Positions 10,390 to 20,966 of a DNA stretch of 64,000 nt are shown in pieces; the first letter of the stretch is position 1; every line of letters starts with the position of its first letter. A program made the position numbers and the translations under genes. The notes beneath the pieces were generated by a model, which searched no databases, had not been told where the DNA came from, and saw only the letters and a list, made by a program, of their open reading frames with translations. The DNA comes from Eretmocerus hayati (Eukaryota; Arthropoda; Insecta; Hymenoptera; Aphelinidae): positions 80,528,748 through 80,592,747 of the forward strand of contig CM056742.1 of assembly GCA_029851415.1 (NCBI GenBank), given 5' to 3'.

Positions 10390-13300
10390 TCACTGTGATT
10401 CGCCTGCTTCGAGGCGCCTTACTTCCCTCTCTTTCTCCTCTTTGCGGGTCATCACCAGCTTGATGTATCCGGTGAGTCTATCCCATGTCTCCTGGTTGCG
10501 GAGCAAGTACGGGACGAGATTCTCAGGTGTTAGTTGAGCACCCAGCCATTCATCCAGCTCGGCGCGCTCTCTCCGGGTGTTGCTGCACTTGAACAGGGCA
10601 TGTTCGGCGTCATCCCATTCGTCCCCGCATGACTGACATGCTGGGGTCGTCCTCTTCTTGAACCTGGTTAGATAGGAACCGAAGCAACCATGATCGCTCA
10701 GTGCCTGCGTCGTCCAGTAGTCCATCTCTCCGTGGGTGCGTTCCGCCCACTTGGCTACGTCACGGATCAGCCGGTGCGTCCATCTGCCGTTTGCAAATGG
10801 CGAATCCCACTCAGTTTGCCAATGCTCAAGGGTGGTTTCCTTCTCGTTGTCGCGGATGATCTCCTTCATCGTCGGAGTGAGTACTCGTTCGGCTCCGATC
10901 ACTTTCTGGCGGTCCCAGATCCTCACTCGCTCCGCGACGAGCAAGTGGATGGGCGGAGTACTCGCCAATACGTAAGCCGCATCTCCTGACACAGTGCGGT
11001 AGGCACGGATACTCCTCAGGGCCGCTCTTCGGTGGACAGGCCCCATTCTCTTCTCGATGATGGTCTTCTCTACTCTCTTCCCCCACACGGGTGCACCGTA
11101 CAGCATGATGGAGGTAGTGACGGTGTTGAGAAGTGCGCGCCTCTTTTCCTTGGGTCCTCCGATATTCGGCATAAGCCGCTGGAGCGCCGCACCGACCCTG
11201 CTCGCCTTCTGGGCGGCTTCCTGGATGTGCTTCTTGAACGACGACTTGTCATCGAGCCATACACCGAGGTATTTCAGCTCTGTCTTCCGTGGAATCTCTT
11301 GCCCGTTGATATGAAACCGGGGTAGGTCAAACTTCCTACGCCTTGTGACCACGATTGCTTCGCACTTCTTGACAGCGAGCTCCAGAAGCCTGCTAATCAT
11401 CCACTCGTAGACTCGGGCCAGCGCTTCGTTCGCGCGTCTACCCAAGAGTTCCGCGTTGTCAGCCCATACTATGAGTCCCGCGTCGTCCGCGAAAGCCACT
11501 ATTATCACTCCTTCTGGCAGTTCGATAGACAGTAAGCTGTCATACTGGGTGTTCCAGTTGAACGGCCCGGAGACCGATCCCTGTCCGATTCCGGCGGACA
11601 GTACCCGAATCTCTTGTCCCTCGTCGGTGTCGTACACGAGGGTCCTGTTCCGCAGGTAGTCACTCGTGACGGCTAGTAGATAGGGGGGCACTTTACCTGC
11701 TTGGGATTGATAGACTCGCTCCCAGCTCGCGCAGTTGAATGCGTTCTTTATGTCCAACGCAATGATGGCACAGAATCCTCCTCTTCCTCGGTATGGGTTC
11801 CCTACCGACGCTTGAACCCGTTCTTGGACCGCCTCGATCGCGTGCACAGTGCTCCGTCCCTTCCGGAACCCGAACTGCATTGGTGATAGCCCACCGCCTT
11901 CTTCGTAGGCTTTTTCCACCCTGTTGAGAACCATCCTCTCGTACATTTTCCCGATATTGTCGAGCATGCTGAGAGGGCGTTGACCTCCTTGACCCTTAGG
12001 TATCAGGACCAGCTTCTGGCGTTTCCACTTGTCCGGGAAAGTTCCCGCGCTCAGACAGATGTTGAAGAGGTCGAGGAGTAGATCTGGCTTGTATTTGAAG
12101 ACCAGTTTCAGAGCCTCGTTTGGGATGCCATCCAGGCCAGGGGCCTTGCCGTTCGGCATTCTCTTCGCCGCTATGAGTAGCTCTTGCATAGTGAAGAGCG
12201 GGATGGGGTCTTCGCTCTCCGTAGGGAATGTAACTCTGGGTTCTCCTGCTGGGAAGAGGTCTTCCACGATGGTGCGCAATGTTGCTGCATCGGTCGGTGC
12301 TGGGTTGCCCTTCCGGGGTCGGACCTTTGACATGACCACGCGATATGGCGTGCCCCAGGGGTCTTCTTTAACCATGTCGCACAGTTCACCCCAGGACTTC
12401 TCTTTGCTCCTCCGGATGGCTAGAACGAGAGCCTTCTTTGCTTCTTTGTACGCTCTGTCATCTTCCGCCAGCGATGGTCGTTGCAGCTTCCTTGATCGCC
12501 ATGCGGTCCTCCTTTTCTTGTTGCTCGTTCTTCGTAGAGCCTTGATCTCATCGGTGATCCAGTACTCTGGTTTCCTCCAGAAACATGGTGTTGTCCTGCG
12601 AGGCATCGACGCGTCGCAAGCTCTCGTGATGGCGGATGTTACCATCGCCACAGCTTCGTCCGAGGCGAAGTTCATCGGGAGATCTTCGACTGTTTCTATC
12701 GATTCTCGGAATTTCCCCTCATCCAGCTTGCGTACCTGCCACCCCGTCGGTCGCGGTCTGTGTGTCGTCTGTCTCTGTCTGTCAGTCCTAAGCCGAAACC
12801 GAATATGTCGATGGTCACTCAATGTTTCCGTGTCCAGAACCTCCCACGATGTCATACGTCCCATGAGCGACGGGCTCATGAACGTCAGGTCGAGGACCGA
12901 AGACGAACCTCCCTCCCTGGACCGAGTGTCGCGTCGGTGGTAGGTGATAACCCCCGTCTCGTTCGCGAGCACTAATCCCAATGCCTCCATGGCATCAGCG
13001 AGTATTACCCCCCGTCTATCACGCGGCCCCCCGCTCCAAGTCGGTTCCTTGGAGTTGAAATCCCCCGCGATTATAACTGGGCCCCCCCATTGCCTCACAT
13101 CCTCTTCTAGGTCATGGAGCTCGTCTTCGAATTCGTGCATCTTGAGCGACGGCGAATAGTAGCAGCTGTAGACTGCTGTGCCCTCTATGGTCTTTCGAGC
13201 GAAACCGCGGCTACTAACAGCTGGTCCAGTCTCACGGATCGCAGGATTCATGATCTGGATTACGGCTGTCCTCCAGTGATCGAATGTGGAACGGGAAAGT

Positions 13301-13422
13301 TCGCGCTTCCGAGGCGGTTCGGAGATGATCAGAACATCGATACCCCCTTCTTTGGCGGCAGTGTGTAGGAGGTCACAAGCGTCCCCGCTTCTCCTGAGGT
13401 TGGCTTGGATGAAGTTAGCCAT
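10390..13422 (-). CDS. R1-clade ORF2: endonuclease-reverse transcriptase
   Basis: This single uninterrupted frame encodes about 1,010 residues from the ATG at 13422. N-terminal APE endonuclease: FIQANLRRS, VLIISEPP, YYSPSLK, VIIAGDFNSKEPTWSG and LSDHRHIRF. RT in the middle: KAPGLDGIPNE, PLSMLDNIGKMYE, QFGFRKGRSTVHA, GIGQGSVSGP and the FADD box near residue 645. A C-terminal CCHC finger (CQSC, then H and C) lies near residue 927. It nicks target DNA and copies element RNA at the nick. I chose the ATG at 13422 because it overlaps the ORF1 stop within ATGGCTAA (13422-13415), an arrangement suited to re-initiation. The frame is open further upstream to about 13521, but that part overlaps ORF1. 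This is the only visibly intact LINE polymerase in the window. Confidence 0.92.
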   Translation of the reverse strand: MANFIQANLRRSGDACDLLHTAAKEGGIDVLIISEPPRKRELSRSTFDHWRTAVIQIMNPAIRETGPAVSSRGFARKTIEGTAVYSCYYSPSLKMHEFEDELHDLEEDVRQWGGPVIIAGDFNSKEPTWSGGPRDRRGVILADAMEALGLVLANETGVITYHRRDTRSREGGSSSVLDLTFMSPSLMGRMTSWEVLDTETLSDHRHIRFRLRTDRQRQTTHRPRPTGWQVRKLDEGKFRESIETVEDLPMNFASDEAVAMVTSAITRACDASMPRRTTPCFWRKPEYWITDEIKALRRTSNKKRRTAWRSRKLQRPSLAEDDRAYKEAKKALVLAIRRSKEKSWGELCDMVKEDPWGTPYRVVMSKVRPRKGNPAPTDAATLRTIVEDLFPAGEPRVTFPTESEDPIPLFTMQELLIAAKRMPNGKAPGLDGIPNEALKLVFKYKPDLLLDLFNICLSAGTFPDKWKRQKLVLIPKGQGGQRPLSMLDNIGKMYERMVLNRVEKAYEEGGGLSPMQFGFRKGRSTVHAIEAVQERVQASVGNPYRGRGGFCAIIALDIKNAFNCASWERVYQSQAGKVPPYLLAVTSDYLRNRTLVYDTDEGQEIRVLSAGIGQGSVSGPFNWNTQYDSLLSIELPEGVIIVAFADDAGLIVWADNAELLGRRANEALARVYEWMISRLLELAVKKCEAIVVTRRRKFDLPRFHINGQEIPRKTELKYLGVWLDDKSSFKKHIQEAAQKASRVGAALQRLMPNIGGPKEKRRALLNTVTTSIMLYGAPVWGKRVEKTIIEKRMGPVHRRAALRSIRAYRTVSGDAAYVLASTPPIHLLVAERVRIWDRQKVIGAERVLTPTMKEIIRDNEKETTLEHWQTEWDSPFANGRWTHRLIRDVAKWAERTHGEMDYWTTQALSDHGCFGSYLTRFKKRTTPACQSCGDEWDDAEHALFKCSNTRRERAELDEWLGAQLTPENLVPYLLRNQETWDRLTGYIKLVMTRKEEKEREVRRLEAGESQ

Positions 13423-15300
13423 TTCTTCCCCCCCTGCGTCTATATGTGGTTCTTGCCCTCTGGTACGCAGTGCAGTTGCTGGCCCCAGATCTGTGGTCAG
13501 ATTTGGACCCGATCGCCACACAGCTTAGGCATTTTGGTTTTTCCTTGCAAATCGCAGCAAGGTGCCCTGGTTCGCCGCATTGGAAGCAGAGTTTTGGTTT
13601 CCGTTCCTCTGCCTTCTCTTTTTTGCACCCCGAGGCCTTGTGCCCGTACTCTAAGCAGTTATAGCACCGTGGGATGCCACCCTTCTCGCGGATCCTGACT
13701 CTGCCCCATCCAACCTTAGGCTCCTTCCAGTCGAGGAGATGGTGGGCCAGTCTCGTTGCGATCGAGACAACAGCGGTTTGGGTGCCGCGGTAGCCACTCC
13801 GGATGGACTTGACTACAACGGCACCCTTCTCGTTTTCTGGTAGGGCCTTCGCGAGGGCATCCCGCACCTTGATTATGTCGACATCGTAGTCGACTCCGAG
13901 GACCTCGAGGGTCGTGCTGTTTGCTAGACAGTGGACAGCTCCTTCTTGCCCGACGACTGGTGCCAAGGCTGCCTTGACGGCGGCGACATCGGTGCCCTTC
14001 TTGAGTTCAAGAAGGACTTGGCCTTCTTGGGTCTTGCGGATGCCCGTGACCTTGGAGCCCACTTCTTCATCGAGGTCATCCGTTTTTATCCTGCGCAGCA
14101 TGTCTGCGTAGGTTAGCCCACCTTGTTTGGCCGTAACGAGGACGGCTTCGGGCTTCACCCTTCTCGGCTTCATTTTCGCTTTCTTCCCGGCGGCATCGTC
14201 CGATCTACCGCTCTTTTTTGCCCTTCTCGCTTGTTTCTTTGACACCACTTCCTTCCAAGGCCCATTCTGCTCGTGCCGATTGGGCGTTGATGTCGAGCGC
14301 GGTGTTCCGAGACCTCCCGGTGGACGACCGTATCGCGTCGCCTTCGAACCGCGTTGTTTTCCCGGTCGCGATTCCGGTTTCCCTGCCCCTCTTCCCTGGA
14401 AGCCACTACCCGACGCGGCCGGTTTTCTTGTGACCGGAGGCTGCATATTCCCCCTCGCTTTCAGGGTCTTTTCCGTTTCGAGGAGCGTTGTCTCGAAAGC
14501 AGCCCGCTTCGCCTTGTCTGTCGCGAGTAGGCCTTCGAGCGCGTGGCCTATCTTCTTGAGCTCTTCGATGTCACCCTTGGTCCCTTCTGGATTGCTGGAA
14601 ACAGACTCGGCTATTTCTATAACCAAGTTGAAGTGCTCGAGGAGGAGATATGTCTTCTCCTCCGTCTCTTCCCGGCACGTTTTCAGGTCTTCCCATTTCC
14701 CCATGAGATCGCCTGCCTCGTTTCCACTCCTCTGTCGTGCCGCATCTCTGGTTGAGGGGATGTGGTCAATCTCCACCCTATCAGGCACCTCATCGTGCAC
14801 TCCCCTCTCGAGCAAACCGTTTTCAGGATTGTTCCGTTCCCCTGGGACCCTATAGTGGAGTCAGACTCGCTCGAGTCTGAGCTCAAGTTGACGGCGTCAT
14901 CAACCTCGTTGCTGGGTTGCGTGATCTGGATCCTGATAGCGGGGTTGATCTTCAGCAGCTTCTCTGCCGCCTCTCGTGCTTCTGCTGCAACTTTCGCGTT
15001 CATCCCTCGTTGGCTCGGAAATGTGAGCTTTGATTGTTTGAGCACTCGCTTCTCTGCTCCGTCACTCGGGCCCTTTCTCTTCCTGCTAGGGGTGAGCTCA
15101 GCTTCTCCATGGCGTAGGTTTTTTTCTCCCGCACCCTCCACCTGCAGCGTATTTCCATCGCTTGTAGCTGTACGCGTTATTCCACCAGCCAAGTGTGCCA
15201 CTGGTGGCGCGTTTTGCATCGTTGGGGGCCCCCCCCCCCCAAGATCCGAATGGGGCCCCGCTTTACTTGGGGAATTCTTGCCGTCAATGCTGGACATCAT
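13415..15300 (-). pseudogene. R1-clade ORF1 (gag-like) with a frameshift
   Basis: The N-terminal part starts at the ATG at 15300 (MMSSIDGKNSPSKAG), is Ser/Thr/Lys-rich and reads to about 14810. The main part is in another frame from about 14815 to 13415: a charged helical region, a Lys/Arg-rich segment, then three Cys/His knuckles (CYNCLEYGHKASGC, CFQCGEPGHLAAIC and a degenerate third). Such proteins package LINE RNA. The switch between frames at about 14805-14835 implies a single-base indel, so ORF1 as read is broken unless ribosomes shift there. The gene ends in TAA overlapping the ORF2 ATG. Confidence 0.82.
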
Positions 15301-15554
15301 CTTCTTTCTTCTTCCAGGGCCTGGAATCGCATGCTGGCCGACCCCGGACCAGACCAGCACGGGTGTGGTGTGTTGTGTGATGCGTGTTCTGTATAATGTT
15401 GGTATGTCTGTGTAATGCTTGAGCAAGCGTAAGTATGGTGCGTGTAGAGTGTAGTGTGTGTGTTGGTGTAAGTGTAGGACTCGGGTCCGGAGGGGCGTCA
15501 CTCCCTCAAGCTCCAAGTGCAACCCTAAGGTCACACCCAAAGCCCCCTACGGGG

Positions 15555-15572
15555 TATCAATCAATCTCTCTC

Positions 15573-15634
<62 letters not shown>
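15555..15634. repeat. LINE-1 tail duplication and (TC)n tract
   Basis: TATCAATCAATCTCT (15555-15569) is the right-hand target duplication of R1 copy B and the continuation of the LINE-1 3' tail. A TC tract interrupted only by one TTCC follows to 15634, after which the next plus-strand LINE begins. Confidence 0.92.
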
Positions 15635-15638
<4 letters not shown>

Positions 15639-17295
15639 AGCTTCATCACACGTTTTCTCTATCGTCTCTTCACTATATCGTCACTTTTCTGCCGCAAGTT
15701 GCCTACGGGCTTTTGTTTTACAGATTCTTGCACGCCAATTATTGCAAGCATTCGTTAGACTCATGAATCTTTATGAATCTACGCATCTTGCAAAAATTCC
15801 ATCAACATTTCTACGAGCACGTTTTGGGCTTTGAGGTTAGGTGCACATTCTCCAGATCTTGATCCGCTGGATCCTTGCAATTCCAAAGTCAGCACCTAGA
15901 TGGCAGCCATTCTCCCAAGTTCCCTGCGTTACCAGCTCTAAAGCCTGATTCGCACGACATCTGCCCCGAGCTCTTTCACTGATTATGCTGCCTGAATAAC
16001 ACCGGCTAGTGCCTGACAACATCAGTGTAAGCTGATTTGACCCCGCATTCCGACTGTGTTTCTACAACGTTACAATGGGACCAGATGTATTCGCAGTGAG
16101 TTCTTCTCAAATTGATAAGGCAAATTCGTATAAATCTGTTAACTCCAAAAATAGTTCAGAAAAATCTGCATATTCAGGCGATATGCCACCTTATTTCGAA
16201 ATGTTTATCGCTCATTTTGACGCTTGTCAAGAAAGACTTTTTTCAAAGTTAAGTAAACTTGAAGACAGGATAGAAAAGCGAATAATTGCGATCGAAAAAG
16301 ATGTTTCTGATATTCGCGATAAGCTTTCTCAAATATCTCATCAGTCAACATTAGTAGATTCAGCTGAAATAATTTTAACTGACATTCCTTGTAACTTAAA
16401 TCTCTCGAAAAATGAGATAGTGAATAAAATTCTTGACGCTATAGATGTACCAGAATCTCAGAACTTCGTAGTGAACGTAAGAGAGTGGAAAGGTCCTCAT
16501 TTTCGCAATGTTAATGCATCAGTTCTGAAAACTTCAAGTTCTTCAAAAACCAAGCATACGAGTTCTCAATCACTCGTAATACAGCTGTCGTCAACCATAG
16601 TTCGAGACAAAATTATTGTGAACTCTTCTAAATTGATGAAAAAATCTGTTAAAGATATTTTTGGACACGAAAACCACTCAAAAATCTACTGTAGCCCTCT
16701 ATGGCCAAAACAAGTCCATAATTTACTCAAAAAAGCTCACTTATTGAGTGTTAGATTGAAAATACCGAAGCCAGTGGTTAGGAACCTCGTTGTTTGTATG
16801 AAATCTTCGAAAAATGGGCCTCTTAATACCATTTTCTCAGAACTCGATCTTGTTGACTTCCAAACTCGGCATGAAACTGTTTCATAGTTGTTAGATCTCG
16901 AACTTTTCTCAGCTCACTAAAATAATACGGAGAGTGCAAAGCTCTAGTAGTTTCTTTTCCGAAAATCTCTTTATAGTAATTCTTCAATTCAGTTGAAGAA
17001 TTACTATTAATCTTCAATTACAGTTCAATTACTTAAAATGCAATTACATCATTCAACACCTGTAAATGATCTCTCTCCGAATATGTACTGAGATATAGTA
17101 GTACATCCCCTGCCTAAAATGTTCCTCAGATTAGCACTTAAAATAAGTAATTAGTTTCATTGATTATATTCTACTCAACCTTCTCATCATATTGTAATAT
17201 TATTATGTAATTTGAATTTTGCTATTTGTACCAGATAGGGTTATACCCCAAGGTACCAAAAATAAAACCAATCTACAATCTACAATCTCTCTCTG
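15635..17295 (+). mobile_element. ORF1-only 'half-LINE' retrotransposon
   Basis: A 5' leader of about 440 bases and one intact ORF1 (16075-16887) are followed directly by about 390 bases of A/T-rich 3' UTR. The end is AATAAAACCAATCTACAATCTACAATCTCTCTC. No endonuclease or RT sequence is present. The ORF1 C-terminus matches LINE-1 ORF1. TC sequence lies on both sides. It looks like an internally deleted, non-autonomous LINE derivative that retained ORF1 and the 3' end recognised by the RT. Confidence 0.65.
16075..16887 (+). CDS. LINE ORF1 protein (coiled coil, RNA-binding type)
   Basis: This 270-codon frame is uninterrupted from an ATG. Residues about 45-100 form a probable coiled coil (repeated L, E, K, I heptads around KLSKLEDRIEKRI). 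The C-terminal half shares its order and key words with the LINE-1 ORF1 at 2175-2906: a short SAEIILTDIP block, IRDKI-type segments, SPLWPKQ, and KPVVRNLVVCM near residue 240. No zinc finger is present. The role is inferred to be RNA binding in a LINE RNP. That it stays open while ORF2 is absent suggests either youth or selection for ORF1. Confidence 0.75.
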   Translation: MGPDVFAVSSSQIDKANSYKSVNSKNSSEKSAYSGDMPPYFEMFIAHFDACQERLFSKLSKLEDRIEKRIIAIEKDVSDIRDKLSQISHQSTLVDSAEIILTDIPCNLNLSKNEIVNKILDAIDVPESQNFVVNVREWKGPHFRNVNASVLKTSSSSKTKHTSSQSLVIQLSSTIVRDKIIVNSSKLMKKSVKDIFGHENHSKIYCSPLWPKQVHNLLKKAHLLSVRLKIPKPVVRNLVVCMKSSKNGPLNTIFSELDLVDFQTRHETVS

Positions 17296-17306
17296 GCTGT
17301 TGAGAG

Positions 17307-17308
<2 letters not shown>

Positions 17309-17362
<54 letters not shown>
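17309..17362. repeat. (GA)n microsatellite
   Basis: An uninterrupted GA tract of about 54 bases sits between the half-LINE tail and LINE-2. It is preceded by TCTCTCTCTGGCTGTTGAGAGAGCGAG, so pyrimidine and purine tracts meet around a short hairpin. Confidence 0.96.
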
Positions 17363-17364
<2 letters not shown>

Positions 17365-17387
17365 AGAAAACAAGCTCACGAAGACGT

Positions 17388-18895
17388 GTGAGTAACCAGC
17401 CGATCTCACACCTGCGGCTCAGCTCGCGTGTCGCGTCAGGAAAGTCTCCCGTCGTCCCGCAACATACCACCACGGGTAGCAGCGCTGAGCTCCCCACCTC
17501 CAGTGCCTCTCAAGCCATTGAGAGTCGACAGCTCGCGCTAGCGGGGGATATTCCGCCAGCTACTACTTCGCCTCCGTTAAGTGGCGCCACCATCCACGAG
17601 TCCAGCAGAACAGAGCCCGCGAATATTCAAAAGCAGCAAGCAGATGCGTGGCTCACTACTGCCTCTCCGTCGCTGCTCAGTACACCTCATGTGAATCACC
17701 CCGTCGGATCGGTGGGAAGCCATAGCCTCAACATCTTGGATCAACCTGCAGCAACAACTACGTCGACGTCGTCAAATTCTCCGGAACCAAAGTGGGTATA
17801 TTGCTCCAGAACCAGCTTGATGAAATAAAATCCCTCGTGATCCGACAAAACGTTGCCACTACCTCTCCATCTTGCACACCAGCAGTGAGTGAGGTGGATG
17901 ATCGATTGTTGGCATGTGTATCTTCTCTCGAGGGACTTATAGGGAAGCAAAGCTCCCAGCTGGAGGAGCTTCGCTTGGATTGACAGCTTCTTCTAGAGCA
18001 AAATTCTATCATGTCAGGCCAAATTCCTACTTTGACGGAGCTATTGTCAGGCTTCCAGAGTACTCTGCAAAATAGTAAATGTCGAAATGATGTGAAGAGT
18101 AATGCTGAATCGACACATCAATCCTCGATTCCTAATACTGCCCCTAGGATGGACGAGTCCCCCTACCCACACATTGGGAAGCAAGGGCAGGGACTAGGCA
18201 ATGACGGACTTGAGTGCTGTAAACTGATTATTGATGGTGTATTAAAAGAAGATTCTAAGACCTCACCAGCATAGATATCTGAAATCTCTCATGCAGTGCT
18301 CAAGTCTATTCTCCCCTCACTGGAGAGGGCAAACATTGCTGATGTCCGTGTCCTGCAACCGGGGCGTGCGTCTGGGGAGAGGACTCCAACACGTAATCGT
18401 GACTCGGTTCTATCTCCCCGAGCCTCATCTGTTATCACGCGCAATTTACCATCATGTGTAGTCCAACTCTGCAGTAGTCAACTAGTCAGGAAAGTGATTC
18501 GGGCTAAACGTTCAATCACCAATAATTATTTCACGACCAACAATATCCAGCCTGATTTACTTGACCCAGATACGAAAGCCCATGTGCTAGACCGTAAAAT
18601 CTTCATAAAAGAGATGCTCCACCGTAAAAAATACAAAGAATTTATACGTTTAAGGTCGGTTGCACGCGGTTTGGGTCTTGAATACGTCTGGCACAGTGAT
18701 GGACGTTTCTGGGATAGACGGAAAAATGGTGAGCGAGCGCATACGTCCCAATTCCTTGCTGATCTGCAGGTCATTCAAACGACCTGTCGAAGTTGTCCGG
18801 AACGCACCTGTGCGTCATCTAATGATACCCAGAGCTGCACTATCGTTCCGGAGCAAAATAAAGTTCCGGCGGCAGAACCAGCGAGGACTCCCTGA
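17388..18895 (+). pseudogene. LINE-2 ORF1
   Basis: Four successive plus-strand frames (17388-17828, 17792-17983, 18011-18274, 18296-18895) together read as one ORF1. A Ser/Thr/Pro-rich N-terminus comes first, then a short coiled coil (NQLDEIKSLVIRQ). The basic C-terminal domain (VLDRKIFIKEML, FIRLRSVARGLGLEYVW, DGRFWDRR) resembles the C-terminal RNA-binding part of LINE ORF1 proteins. Stops or shifts near 17828, 17983 and 18274 break it. The function, RNA packaging for the LINE, is inferred from position and composition. Confidence 0.6.
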
Positions 18896-18935
18896 CTGAA
18901 TACGGCTGCTGAAGAGTGACGAGGGAGGGGTAATT

Positions 18936-19660
18936 CTTTAAAAGCGGGATTTATCAACCTTAACTCCCTGACAGATGAGATTGAGCATCTACGCTTGCTC
19001 GTCGCTAACGATCCCTCCTATCATCTATTTGGGGTGGCCGAGTCGAAGCGACATGAGTATGTGGATGACAGTCTCGTTCAGATTCCAGGTTTTCCGTTGT
19101 TGCAACAAGATCGCAACAGAGAGGGTGGAGGAGTTGCCTCGCATGTGCGCAATGACTTCAAAGTTGAGAAGTTGGTTTCGTTGAATACTTCTGAGCCGGG
19201 GAAACCTGGCGTGCCTGAATTTCTTTCCTGTAGCGCACAGCAAGGCAGCTCTTTTCCAATATAAGTCGCGGTAATCTATAGACCCAACAAAATCGCCATG
19301 CAGAGGGATGATGGGCTATTTGGCTCATTACGCCGGCTGTGTTGAGATTACAATCACAAAATCATTATGGGTGATCTGAACGCTGACTTGTTGGATACTG
19401 CTCATCCCGACACCGAGACACTGACTGCACTGACAGAAGAACTAGCCTCGCACATAGTGCAGCATGGCCCGATTCATCAACACAACCCCAATGTATCTCA
19501 TACATAGATTGATCACATCTACGTAGATGACAACGACACCATTACTGACTTCCACAACAGACACCTGCCCAGTTTCGGCGGGCACTCGGTCATTGACATC
19601 ACCATCAACGTCTTCACCCCTACTCCGCCAAAGAATTTCTTCAAGTATAGGGATTTTCGT
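18936..19660 (+). pseudogene. LINE-2 APE-type endonuclease domain
   Basis: Translated segments give GFINLNSLTDEIEHL, FGVAES (catalytic Glu), GGGVASHVR, VIYRPN, IMGDLNADL (catalytic Asp/Asn) and IDHIYVDD, then GGHSVIDI (Asp-His box). Stop codons interrupt it after about 19262, in the codon following GLFGSLRRLC, and in SHT*IDH. All hallmark motifs occur in order, so the domain identity is secure and the loss of function is clear. It leads into a linker (DEQAPEKPIN, PWIDSELR) that ends in the RT. Confidence 0.75.
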
Positions 19661-20049
19661 AACATCACTCCGGAGATATTGAATGACCGTGTGCTTCGCT
19701 GTGACTACACAGCTCTTGAAGATGCCGAAACCAGTTTGGAAGACGCAATTTACTGCTTGAATGGAAATTTGAAGATCGTTTTAGATGAACAAGCACCGGA
19801 AAAACCTATAAACCCGCATAAATTTGATGCTCCTTGGATTGATTCTGAGTTGAGGGTGCTCATGGTTGAGCGAGAGGCGACGTGCAGGCGCTGGGAGCGC
19901 ATGCAACGCAACCAATGCAAGTGTCCTGAGCTTCAAAATGAGTTCCTCCGGCTTTGCAGAGAGGTCGATCTGCGCATTGAACAATACGAAACCTTCCTTC
20001 AAAACTACTTTCGGACGCTCTTGATTAGAACAAGAATATCCGGAAGGAG

Positions 20050-20966
20050 ATGCACAATCTCGGCCTCTTGCCCAAGAGCAAAGAGGAAGAACTTCATGGT
20101 TTCACACCGGATGAGTTGAACGCTCACTTTGCGGGGGTTTCCGTTTCGCCTCACGAAAATATCAATGAAGCAATGGACGATATTAACTCTGCACCGGAGG
20201 AGGGGTCCAAATTTAAGCCCACAAATTTCAATGATGTAGTCCTTGCTATCAAACATTCCTCCTCGCAGGCCCGCGGGGTGGATGGGATCACCCAGAGCGT
20301 GATCGCTAAGGTTCTCCCGGCAATTGGTGATCTTATTGTACATATTTTCAATTCCTCTTTCGCTCATAGCGTTTCTCCCGAAGCTTGGAAGCAAGCGCAG
20401 CTGATTGCATCGAAGAAGACTGCAGCTCCATCAACGGTCTCGGACTTCCGTCCCATTTCACTGCTGTGCTTCCTTTCCAAGGTTCTGGAAAAAATTGCAC
20501 ATGACCAAATCACGGAGTATTTAAAAGTAGAGAAACTTCTTGATCGCTTCCGGACTGGTTCCAGGCAATACCATAGCACCCAGACAGCTTTACTGGAGTT
20601 GACGGATGACATCAGAGTAGGCATGGATAGGAAGAAAATCACCTCACTCCTACTATTCGACTTTAGCAAAGCTTTCGACACAATAACACCATCGAGGCTG
20701 TTGAGGGAGCTCCGAAACCTTGGATTCTCAAGATCGGCACTCCTGTGGATAAAATCATACTTACAAGGCCGCACCCAAATAGTCACTTCAAAATCCGGTA
20801 GTTCTGATTGGCTCGAAACCAATCTGGGTGTTCCACAGGGATCCGTTCTCGGGCCTTTACTTTCTAGCTTATCTGTTAATGACTTACCTGGTCTGCTAGA
20901 CGGAAAGTCGGTATATCATCTATCCTATGCGGATGATCTTCAAATTTATCTCCAAGTCGAGGAAAC
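20050..20966 (+). pseudogene. LINE-2 reverse transcriptase, N-terminal and catalytic part
   Basis: The frame is open across the fingers and palm: ARGVDGITQSV, SDFRPISLLCFLSKVLEK, TGSRQYHSTQTALLEL, LLLFDFSKAFDTI, NLGVPQGSVLGPL and the catalytic YADDLQIY near 20928. This is a CR1/Jockey-group RT. The reading is cut at 20967-20979, the target duplication of the PLE. The missing C-terminal part lies at 34861 onward. Apart from the insertion this stretch looks less decayed than the endonuclease upstream. Confidence 0.85.

Larger units (their letters stand above)
9939..15554 (-). mobile_element. R1-clade LINE, full-length copy (copy B)
   Basis: Reading on the minus strand: 5' end CCCCGTAGGGGGC at 15554, 5' UTR, gag-like ORF1 with zinc knuckles, overlapping ORF2 (EN-RT-zinc finger), 3' UTR and poly-A (the T-run at about 9938-9965). 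A 15-base duplication, TATCAATCAATCTCT, flanks it (9924-9938, 15555-15569). The target was therefore the (ATCA)n/TC tail of LINE-1. ORF2 is intact and ORF1 has one apparent frameshift. Length (5.6 kb) and layout fit the R1 clade. Confidence 0.93.

Noticed and set aside
9181..13700. Many plus-strand open frames opposite the R1 ORF2 and ORF1 (for example 12029-12943)
   Set aside because: They are antisense shadows of the GC-rich R1 coding sequence and recur at equivalent positions opposite other copies.
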